A stretch of 64,000 bases of DNA, from the NCBI GenBank assembly GCA_905234665.1, contig CAJOIV010000001.1, forward strand, positions 31,150 to 95,149. Direction: 5' to 3'. Positions 7,848-18,128 of the stretch are shown piece after piece. This DNA is from an uncultured Bacteroidales bacterium. GTDB lineage: Bacteria; Bacteroidota; Bacteroidia; Bacteroidales; P3. Position 1 is the stretch's first letter, and each line of letters starts with the position of its first letter. The position numbers and the translations under genes were made by a program. The notes under the pieces were generated by a model. The model was not told where the DNA came from, did not search any database, and saw nothing but the letters and a program-made list of their open reading frames with translations.

Positions 7848-8579
7848 ATGAAACACTCCCTCCCCCTTTTAGCTTTTAGTTTTTACCTTTTAGTTTCCCT
7901 GTCCTCCTGCACCACCAAGGAGCCTGCCCCCGAGCCCTTCAACCTCAACGGCACCTGCTGGACCGACGGCTACGAATTCTTCGTCGGACAGCCCGACACC
8001 ATCACCAACGACAGCACTCTCCTCCTCTTCATCGGAGGCAACCTCCACGAAGGGGGCTACGGATTCGCCCTGCAGCGCCTCTCGGCCGACACCTTCCTCA
8101 TCCGGGCCATCCCCGGCTCGCCCATGGTGGCCGTGGGCATGGAGGGTGACACCGCCACCCTCGACAGCCTCGCCAGCGGACGCATCCTCGTGTGCCACCG
8201 CCCCAACGATCCGGAATGCGACACCCTCGAGATGTACGACCCCGGCGACATGACGCCCTACGACGCCTTCGCACGCATCATCCTCCAGAAACGCCTCGAC
8301 GACCTGAAAGGCATCTACACTGACGCCAAGAGCGGCATGACCTTCGAGTTCGCCGACACCCTCTTCATCCGCACTCCCAGCAACGGCAAGGCCGACACCG
8401 CCACCTTCCACATCTTCTATTCTTTCGACATGCCGACCCACGCCCTCATCCTCTCCTCGGGCGAGAAGCTCTGGTATGAAAAGACCGCCGTCGGCCTCGA
8501 CCTCTTCACCGCCAAATACTGGATTGCCGAGGAAGATTACTCCCAGGACAAGCCCCTCTACCGCCTCACACGGCAGTAA
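7848..8579 (+). CDS. Hypothetical lipoprotein
   Basis: MKHSLPLLAFSFYLLVSLSSC lipobox-like signal. Confidence 0.7.
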   Translation: MKHSLPLLAFSFYLLVSLSSCTTKEPAPEPFNLNGTCWTDGYEFFVGQPDTITNDSTLLLFIGGNLHEGGYGFALQRLSADTFLIRAIPGSPMVAVGMEGDTATLDSLASGRILVCHRPNDPECDTLEMYDPGDMTPYDAFARIILQKRLDDLKGIYTDAKSGMTFEFADTLFIRTPSNGKADTATFHIFYSFDMPTHALILSSGEKLWYEKTAVGLDLFTAKYWIAEEDYSQDKPLYRLTRQ

Positions 8580-8595
8580 GCCTTATGAACGTACC

Positions 8596-8637
8596 ATAAG
8601 AAAAGCGTCCGGGTTTTGAACCGGACGCTTTTCTTAT
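8596..8637. terminator. Bidirectional intrinsic terminator between convergent genes
   Basis: Perfect 17-bp stem ATAAGAAAAGCGTCCGG / CCGGACGCTTTTCTTAT. Confidence 0.9.
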
Positions 8638-8650
8638 AGACAGACTGTAA

Positions 8651-9385
8651 TCAGTCTTTCTTGCAGCCCTTCTTGCAGCAGCATTCACCGACGAGGCACT
8701 TGTATGCCAGACCGGCGAGGGCGGCACCCACGAGAGGCGCAACGATGAAGAGCCACAGCTGGCCGCAGGCGCTCCAGCCGTCGGCATTGCTGAAGATGGC
8801 CTGGCTGATGCTGCGGGCAGGGTTGACGCTGGTGTTGGTCAGGGGGATGCTGACGAGGTGGATGAGCGTCAGGGTGAGACCGATGGCGAGGCCGGCAGCC
8901 TTGGTGTTGCTGCGCTCGTCGGTGGCGCCGAGGATAACCATCAGAAAGACAAAGGTGAGCAGAGCCTCGACGAGGAAGGCACCCCACATGGAGACACTCT
9001 GGTAGTCGGCATTGCCCGTGGCGGCGGCGAAGTCGGCACCAAAGCCGTTGGCGGCGAAGACTCCCGTCTGTCCCAATCCCGCTGCATGCCAGACGGCATA
9101 GAGGACAGCACCGGCAACAATGGCGCCGATGACCTGGCTCACCCAGTAGAGAAGCATGTCCTTGAAGCTCATACGTCCATTGACCCACACGCCGAACGAG
9201 ACTGCGGGGTTGAGATGGGCACCACTGATATGGCCTATGCCATAAGCCATTGCGATGACGGTGAGACCAAAGGCGATAGCGACGCCCAGGAATCCGACAT
9301 GTCCGAACAGCGCGGTACCGCAGCCGCCAAGGACCAGCACGAAGGTTCCAAGCCCTTCAGCAAACATTTTGTTACAAATCTTCAT
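8651..9385 (-). CDS. aqpZ: Aquaporin (MIP family)
   Basis: SGAHLNPAVSFG and TNTSVNPARSISQA NPA motifs. Confidence 0.95.
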   Translation of the reverse strand: MKICNKMFAEGLGTFVLVLGGCGTALFGHVGFLGVAIAFGLTVIAMAYGIGHISGAHLNPAVSFGVWVNGRMSFKDMLLYWVSQVIGAIVAGAVLYAVWHAAGLGQTGVFAANGFGADFAAATGNADYQSVSMWGAFLVEALLTFVFLMVILGATDERSNTKAAGLAIGLTLTLIHLVSIPLTNTSVNPARSISQAIFSNADGWSACGQLWLFIVAPLVGAALAGLAYKCLVGECCCKKGCKKD

Positions 9386-9676
9386 GGTACAATAGGTTTA
9401 ATTGGTTAATACTTTAGCCCCTTTAACGAAACCTAACATAATTTATTGTATCCTTCGCAACAAAAAACAAGCCGGTGTAGGCTCTAACTGGACAAAAGAA
9501 AGAGCTGTCCTTTCTTTCAGGAAACATCGTAGAAATACGGTTTTCCACGAATAGAACAAATTATTTTTCGCTGAATGGAAAAAAATGAGTACTTTTGCAA
9601 ATTGAAAACATCCACTATCATGATCCCCAAAAGAGTCACTTTTCAAATATAACGTAAGAGAGGAGGGAATACAACT

Positions 9677-9988
9677 ATGAGCACACAGCAGATAACCCAG
9701 ACCATCGCCGACTACTTCAAGACACAACCTGTCTTGAAGGCGTGGCTTTTTGGTTCCTTCGCCCGTGGCGAGGAGACCCCCCGTAGTGATGTGGATATAC
9801 TTTTTGTGCCGGACTATGCTTCAGGCAAACCGTTCACGCTGTTTACCCACGGTGGTATGCTGATGGACTTGCAGGAACTATTGGGTCGTGATGTTGATTT
9901 GGTAGTGGACGGTACGCTTCGCCCATACGCTGAGAAAACTGCCAACCGCGATAAAATACTGATTTATGAGAGAAAGAGCGAGAGATAA
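9677..9988 (+). CDS. mntA: MntA-like minimal nucleotidyltransferase antitoxin
   Basis: GSFARGEETPRSDVDILF = GSX10DXD. Confidence 0.85.
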   Translation: MSTQQITQTIADYFKTQPVLKAWLFGSFARGEETPRSDVDILFVPDYASGKPFTLFTHGGMLMDLQELLGRDVDLVVDGTLRPYAEKTANRDKILIYERKSER

Positions 9989-10463
9989 AGGCCGATTGGA
10001 GGACATTCTTGAGTACTCCGAGAATGTGACGAGATTTATCAACGGCCACACCTTTGAGTCGTTTGTCGCCGACAAAGTCACCTACTATTCTGTAATGAAG
10101 AACGTGGAGATTGTGGGTGAAGCGGCTTATATGTTGAGCAAAGCTTTCAAGAAGGCACATCCCGCGACTCCGTGGAAAGTAGTTCAAGGTATGCGTCATG
10201 TTCTGGTGCATGACTATGCTACAATTGACGACAAGGAACTCTATAACACCGCAATCAACGGCATTCCCGAACTACGTGAGCAGGTGGCCAAGTACCTCGC
10301 CGACACCGATTGGGAGGCATGGGAGTCTGCTCCCGACGACTACGAGGACTCCGTCGACGAAGAAATGGCGAAACTTGCCCGCCGCATGAAGGCCGACGGA
10401 CTGACGCCTGAATTGATTACAAAATACACAGGACTGACAGCGGAAGAAATAGAGAGATTGTAA
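9966..10463 (+). CDS. hepT: HepT-like HEPN (DUF86) RNase toxin with C-terminal extension
   Basis: RHVLVHDY = RX4HXY; 23-bp overlap with the upstream MNT gene. Confidence 0.85.
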   Translation: MRERARDKGRLEDILEYSENVTRFINGHTFESFVADKVTYYSVMKNVEIVGEAAYMLSKAFKKAHPATPWKVVQGMRHVLVHDYATIDDKELYNTAINGIPELREQVAKYLADTDWEAWESAPDDYEDSVDEEMAKLARRMKADGLTPELITKYTGLTAEEIERL

Positions 10464-10533
10464 GCGTGAAATTGATAAAATGAATATGACATAAAACGTA
10501 GAAATAGAAAAGAAATAGATAGAGCTTGAAGTG

Positions 10534-10666
10534 CTTGTTCTAACGAGTAAAGACTGGTAATCATTACGGAACTAGAATAAGTTTACGGAAAGTTCACGCA
10601 TTGGCGTGAAGCATTCGTACCTTATTTGTTCCAAGGCTTTTTACCAGTCGCCTACTCGTAAATAAG
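10534..10666. ncRNA. Candidate rod-like structured RNA/DNA element (strand unresolved)
   Basis: Nested stems: CTTGTT/AATAAG, ACGAGTA/TACTCGT, GACTGGTAA/TTACCAGTC, GGAAC/GTTCC, AATAAG/CTTATT, TTCACGC/GCGTGAA. Confidence 0.6.
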
Positions 10667-10804
10667 GATTCACAAACGAAGGTTTCGCGCCTTTTTTATA
10701 TTCTTATCACGACATCGGCTTCCTGCACTATGAACTGTAAGCTGAATTTGTTTAATCATTATAAAACTGTAGAGGCAACAGGATAAAAACGCCAATAAAA
10801 AACA

Positions 10805-11344
10805 ATGAAGAGAATAATACTTGTGTGCATCACCTTTCTGTGTATAGGGAATATCCATGCTCAAAAACTAGACTTCAAATACTGGGATAAAACTGGTGAG
10901 TATGCATACGCCCACAAAATCATCATACCAACAAAAAGTAATCTAATAACTCTCGTTGATTTGTCACAATCAAGTTTTATTTCACTAATGAAACAATATG
11001 GTTATTTCCAAGATGCTAATATGGTAGAACCTTCTGACTATACTTTTGCTGCATTTTGTAATTATAGTTTGGACTTTTACATGGAACCCTTAAATGGATT
11101 TGGAACAAACACTATAGAACAGAGTGAAATTCGAAAATGTGTTAGGTTCATTGGTAAAATGAATAATCTTTCTCCCCGCGATGCATTAACTAATCTTGCA
11201 AAGGAATTACAAGAGTACTACACCAAAATGGTTGATGGGAAGGACTGTTTTGTGATACCGACTGAACAAGGAGGAGGGTACGTAATTCTAATAGGAATGT
11301 CAAACGGTTTCTATGTAGTAGAATGTATGCATTTAAATAAATAG
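10805..11344 (+). CDS. Secreted hypothetical protein in AT-rich island
   Basis: MKRIILVCITFLCIGNIHAQ signal peptide. Confidence 0.65.
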   Translation: MKRIILVCITFLCIGNIHAQKLDFKYWDKTGEYAYAHKIIIPTKSNLITLVDLSQSSFISLMKQYGYFQDANMVEPSDYTFAAFCNYSLDFYMEPLNGFGTNTIEQSEIRKCVRFIGKMNNLSPRDALTNLAKELQEYYTKMVDGKDCFVIPTEQGGGYVILIGMSNGFYVVECMHLNK

Positions 11345-11438
11345 GAATGGTCATGAATACATTTGCATTAGTAATCATCAAGGATGAGGTCAACGATATT
11401 ATTCGGCACGGAAAACAATTAGCAATAGAATAACAAAG

Positions 11439-12806
11439 ATGAAAAGGAATAGTATTATTTGGATTATTATCGCAGTATGGCTTGTTGGCCTCGTTGGAAC
11501 CTTTTTCTTTACCCAAATGGCAGTTGACAAGAAAGAGAAAAAACTGTGGATGCAGGCACACGATGCATTAAGTGATTATTTCGACAGCCAATCAACCTAC
11601 ATGGATGTTGTTTATTCAGGGAAAAATGTGGCATACGAACAAATTTCCATCCCCGAAAGGCCTCAAAAAATTGACAACCCTCAGCAAGATTGGCAAAGAA
11701 GTCTAAACGATTCTTATGGGAGAAATCTTGAACAGTGGAAATCTGAATATGGTGATATTTGGAAATTATACAAGTTAAAGCCCAAATATAAAGCAGAAAA
11801 CAGTTGGAATTCGGACAACGAATGGACCGGATGGATGTTCCATGGGTTAAAATACTATAATGCCTGGGAGGGAATTGACGAGTTTATTGAATACCCTTAT
11901 CAAGTTGGATTAAAAAAGCAGGATGACAATTTCTTTTATGGCTTTATGCCAACAATACAGGAGGCTCTTAATAGTGCATACGAGTTTGAAACAGAAGACC
12001 CCAAATCATCAAATAGAAACAAATTTGCAGGTGGAAATAAATCCAGTATTTGGAACCTTAAAGATATGGTAGATAATGAATACTTTTTTCTTTGGAGTTA
12101 TGATTATGATTGCAATAGGTGGGGAAAAGAAAGCACCGACAGCATGCTTCGAGCAACTGATTGGGATAAATATCATGTAAATAGTGCTAGCTCCTTGCCG
12201 ACAACATATTCCTTTGTTGACGGTTTATTTGGCAAAACAGACTACCCAGGAGTATATAATGGATATTACCAAGTATACAACAGAATGCAAAGAACAGCTA
12301 TTTGGGAAGTGAAGTATGATTGGCGTTTTGATAATAAAAGTCGTGACTTGAAGAAATACCGCATTTGGTGGGCGGCAATTATTACCTTTCTAATGCTTGG
12401 CTCAGTTATTCCTCTTTCTATCATTGAAAACAAGAAAAAGAAATTGGCAGAGGAAACATTGCAGGATAGGCTTATACGACTTTGCAATCCTCAAAATTTC
12501 ATGAAAAAATATGACATGAAGAAAGTCGAGACAGCAAATGCCTTGTACCAAAGACTAATGACTGTTGGACTTGGGGAGCAAGCATTGAATGAGATTTCGC
12601 AAACGGCCATCACAGAATTGGGCATTACGCTGATTGATGAAACGCAATTGAAGAGACTGAAGGAGAAAGTGAATCCTCAGCACTATTTGAAGCCATACAA
12701 TGCAGAAAAGGTTTCATTGGCAAATGAATTGTTCGCAAGAATCTGTAAAGATGGATTGACTTATGAGGAATATATTGAAATAGAAAAAGAATCAAGAAAA
12801 CTATAG
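11439..12806 (+). CDS. Two-TM membrane protein with large extracytoplasmic region and cytoplasmic duplicated NPQ motif
   Basis: N-terminal TM IIWIIIAVWLVGLVGTFFF; second TM YRIWWAAIITFLMLGSVIPLSII; C-terminal repeats NPQNFMKKYDMKKVETANALYQRL / NPQHYLKPYNAEKVSLANELFARI. Confidence 0.65.
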   Translation: MKRNSIIWIIIAVWLVGLVGTFFFTQMAVDKKEKKLWMQAHDALSDYFDSQSTYMDVVYSGKNVAYEQISIPERPQKIDNPQQDWQRSLNDSYGRNLEQWKSEYGDIWKLYKLKPKYKAENSWNSDNEWTGWMFHGLKYYNAWEGIDEFIEYPYQVGLKKQDDNFFYGFMPTIQEALNSAYEFETEDPKSSNRNKFAGGNKSSIWNLKDMVDNEYFFLWSYDYDCNRWGKESTDSMLRATDWDKYHVNSASSLPTTYSFVDGLFGKTDYPGVYNGYYQVYNRMQRTAIWEVKYDWRFDNKSRDLKKYRIWWAAIITFLMLGSVIPLSIIENKKKKLAEETLQDRLIRLCNPQNFMKKYDMKKVETANALYQRLMTVGLGEQALNEISQTAITELGITLIDETQLKRLKEKVNPQHYLKPYNAEKVSLANELFARICKDGLTYEEYIEIEKESRKL

Positions 12807-12931
12807 CATCATAAGGAGAATATTACTGAATATTTCGATGGTATCGAGTATTATTTCATCATTCCCCCAAAGCATTTCATTTTTTATTTTGCCATGTCGG
12901 GGGGGGGCTTATGCACTCGCAAATTATACAG

Positions 12932-12971
12932 AAATCATGAGCATGGTTTTTCGGAATCATACTCATGATTT
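12932..12971. terminator. Hairpin between convergent genes
   Basis: AAATCATGAG / CTCATGATTT 10-bp perfect stem followed by T-rich tract. Confidence 0.55.
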
Positions 12972-13030
12972 TTAATATATATAATCTTGAAGATTTTACA
13001 ACAAAGAAATGAACTCACCATGGGGATACC

Positions 13031-13996
13031 TTACTTTATTCCCATTTTTTTCATCATCATTCTGTTTGTAAGAGTAAAAAGGATTTCATTGAGTTTTGCA
13101 AAATCGTTTTTATCGTCCGTAATGATAAAATTCAAATGAGATTGCTCAAATAGCCGCCGTAATTCAACATCCATTTCCCGTATTCTTTGCTTGATTGCCA
13201 ACTGTGATTGATTGTCCTTTGTTACGATAGTAATGTTTTGCTTGCTTGTTTCCTCGATAGCTCTTCCAGTGGAAAGTTCCTTTAAATATCTTTCAAAATA
13301 TATAAAATCGATGCTACCAAATGACAACCCAAAGAAAATGATATCATTTGCATTTTCTAATGAATTATTGATGTCATGATGCGGATAATGACGGTTCGAC
13401 GTTTTATGCAACCATTCATATCCTGTAGGCAATGGTGTTTCATCTACACCTAAAATAATAGAACTATTTGATAGTTCTCCATGTAAATGCTGACAATGCA
13501 TTTCTTGGTACTGACCTATTAATTTGCTAAAATAGTTTATGTCCGTATAGTTAAAGGAATAAACCATATCAAAACAGTTCGCCCTTAATATCGAAGCAGC
13601 GCAACATTCATTTTTTATTGTGTTTATAGAATTTTTCTGCGCCTCTTCAATGAATTTCTGCAATCCTGATTGGAGATTGTTAAAATAGATTTCATCTTCT
13701 TTTGCTGTGCTAAATGTATTATTGACTGCAATATTGGCTGCAAAGTTCAATAATTCTTTTTCCAAATCAAACCAAGCATTTTCTTCTAATACCATAGTTC
13801 GAATTGTTTCTATATAGTCTTTCATACAAATGTTATGGGGTTCTTCACCTAAATCAAGAATCCCATTTTTTGAAATTGGGAGTTTGTTGAACTCCACATG
13901 TGGCCAACAATTGGATTTCGCAAAGTCGGAATATTTAGTTTTAAGACCTAAATCCAAATCAAATCCATTTCCAATGACAAGTATTGAATTACTCAT
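13031..13996 (-). CDS. AbiH-like abortive infection family protein
   Basis: MSNSILVIGNGFDLDLGLKTKYSDF N-terminal signature; VYSFNYTD; HLHGE; IIFFGLSFGSIDF. Confidence 0.75.
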   Translation of the reverse strand: MSNSILVIGNGFDLDLGLKTKYSDFAKSNCWPHVEFNKLPISKNGILDLGEEPHNICMKDYIETIRTMVLEENAWFDLEKELLNFAANIAVNNTFSTAKEDEIYFNNLQSGLQKFIEEAQKNSINTIKNECCAASILRANCFDMVYSFNYTDINYFSKLIGQYQEMHCQHLHGELSNSSIILGVDETPLPTGYEWLHKTSNRHYPHHDINNSLENANDIIFFGLSFGSIDFIYFERYLKELSTGRAIEETSKQNITIVTKDNQSQLAIKQRIREMDVELRRLFEQSHLNFIITDDKNDFAKLNEILFTLTNRMMMKKMGIK

Positions 13997-14443
13997 ATTC
14001 TTTTTATTATGTGTTCCATTTCGGAACAAAAAATGTCACAATTCATAAGTTGTCGCATTATTTTGCAATAACTTGTCGGAATTCCCGACAGGTTGAACCT
14101 GTAAAATCTCCCAACAAGTTGATTTTATAACGCAGAGACCACTTTATTATTGTGTTTCCTTACAAAGAATCAACAATAGCTCTGGGAACTAATGGACTTT
14201 ATACAAATACATGCTGATGAGAATTGAGATTGGTAAGCAGACCGCCGACACTCCGTCGAGAGATCACCGAGAGATCACCCAATAATAGTGCTGTAAATCA
14301 GCATTTTGTGCACTTTATATGCAGTTTCTTGTATTCTGTTGGTTTTCAGTGGTTTTAATATTGCCACAAAGAAGGCACAAAGAACCCACACATAACCCAC
14401 GAAGTGGTATGCCTGCCGAGCATGTTGAGGCAAACCACAAACA

Positions 14444-14473
14444 AAAAAGAGAGGCCAATCGGTCTCTCTTTTT
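14444..14473. terminator. Hairpin with T tract
   Basis: AAAAAGAGAG gccaatcggt CTCTCTTTTT. Confidence 0.7.
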
Positions 14474-14655
14474 CGCATTTCGAGAATTACTCAATCACCT
14501 TTTTTATGGTGGTGAGGTTTTAGAGAGGGGGTGTTGCCCGGAGTCTCTTTGTTGTCTCTCTGTCGTCTATCGGGTTTCCCCGTAGACTTTGCAATCCTTT
14601 TCGGACCTGGTTTGATTCCCATAGTTCTTCCGATTTAATTGGTTAAACATTATTT

Positions 14656-16593
<1,938 letters not shown>

Positions 16594-16819
16594 AATATTA
16601 CTTGTTTTTTGTTTTATTCTTTGTGGTTTACCTGCCAGTCGACGTAGACTGACACCTCACTATTATCAACTAATGTGCCACCCTCCTGCCACCGCCGCCC
16701 CGACTGACAATATGGCAGTCTCCGAACAGCAAGCCGCCCATTATGAGAAAGTTTGTCTGTGGGTATACTAAAATCCTGCCAGTATCGTTAAAAGGGTTAG
16801 TAAATTAATGGTTTGTTTA

Positions 16820-18121
16820 ATGGATATCGAACAACTCTATCAAGTATACCTCCAGTCGAGGACGGTCACTACCGACTCGCGACAGATCATCCCCGGATGC
16901 ATCTTTTTTGCCTTCAAAGGGGATAATTTCGACGGCAATGCCTTCGTACCCCAAGCGCTGAAGCAAGGGGCGGCATTGTGTGTCACCTCCGACCCGCAGT
17001 ACACCGACGACAGCCGCTGCATGGTAGTGCCCGATGTCTTGACCACATTGCAGGACTTGGCCCGCGAACACCGCCGGCATATCACGATGCCCGTCATCGG
17101 CATCACAGGCACCAACGGCAAGACCACCACCAAGGAGTTGGTCCATGCCGTGCTCAGCAAGCGGTACCGTACCTCCGCCACCAAGGGCAATTTCAACAAC
17201 CACCTCGGGGTGCCGCTGACACTGCTTTCCATCCCCTCCGACACCGAGTTGTCCATCGTGGAGATGGGAGCCAACCACCCTAGGGAGATAGAGGCCCTAT
17301 GCCATATTGCCGACCCCGACTGCGGACTCATCACCAACGTAGGTCGTGCCCACCTCGAGGGCTTCGGCAGTTTCGAAGGGGTGGTGCACACCAAGACAGA
17401 GCTATACCGGCACTTATCCGGAAAGCACGGCCTTGTATTCGTGAATGCCGGCAATTCCATCCTCACCTCCCACCCCTCACTTCTCACCTCCCACCTCCAC
17501 GTGGTATCCTACGGCAGTCCTGCCAATGCCGACGTACGCGGCACCCTCGTGGGCAGCGACCCCTACCTCCATTTCTATTTCGAGGTGGGCGACAACGTCT
17601 ACAACGTCCGCACCCATCTGCTGGGCAACTACAACTTCGACAACTGCATGGCCGCCGTGGCCGTGGGGCTCCATTTCGGTGTAGAGCCGTTCGACATCAA
17701 GGAGGCCCTCGAACAATACGAACCCACCAACCGACGCTCGCAATACAAGGACACCGGCCGTAACCGTTTGTTCCTCGACTGCTACAATGCCAACCCCTCC
17801 AGCATGAAGGCTGCGCTGGAAAGTTTCGCCGCCCTCCCCTACCCTTGCAAGGTGCCCCTCCTGGGCGGCATGAAGGAACTCGGCAAGGAGAGCCAGCAAG
17901 AACACCAGGCCGTCGTTGAGCAGGCCCTCGCGGGCGACTACAGCCAGATTGTCCTTGTCGGTCCTGAATTCCAACCCATGTCGGGAGGCGACAAGGTTCT
18001 CTGGTTTCCCGATGTCGAGGCCGCTGTTGCCCATTTCCACCAGCACCCCCTCAACGGTGCCACCATCCTGCTGAAAGGCTCCAACAGCACCCGCATGTGG
18101 CTGCTGGAACCGGAATTCTGA
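16820..18121 (+). CDS. murF: UDP-N-acetylmuramoyl-tripeptide--D-alanyl-D-alanine ligase MurF
   Basis: GITGTNGKTTTKELVHAVL; VEMGANHPREI; NRLFLDCYNANPSSM. Confidence 0.94.
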   Translation: MDIEQLYQVYLQSRTVTTDSRQIIPGCIFFAFKGDNFDGNAFVPQALKQGAALCVTSDPQYTDDSRCMVVPDVLTTLQDLAREHRRHITMPVIGITGTNGKTTTKELVHAVLSKRYRTSATKGNFNNHLGVPLTLLSIPSDTELSIVEMGANHPREIEALCHIADPDCGLITNVGRAHLEGFGSFEGVVHTKTELYRHLSGKHGLVFVNAGNSILTSHPSLLTSHLHVVSYGSPANADVRGTLVGSDPYLHFYFEVGDNVYNVRTHLLGNYNFDNCMAAVAVGLHFGVEPFDIKEALEQYEPTNRRSQYKDTGRNRLFLDCYNANPSSMKAALESFAALPYPCKVPLLGGMKELGKESQQEHQAVVEQALAGDYSQIVLVGPEFQPMSGGDKVLWFPDVEAAVAHFHQHPLNGATILLKGSNSTRMWLLEPEF

Positions 18122-18128
18122 TTCGGTC

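Noticed and set aside
10534-10666. Structured element considered as an integron attC site
   Set aside because: No convincing RYYYAAC/GTTRRRY core pair at its ends and no integrase in view; retained only as an alternative.
14319-14585. 88-aa ORF upstream of dnaK
   Set aside because: Spans the hairpin/terminator and repeat arrays; no protein-like features.
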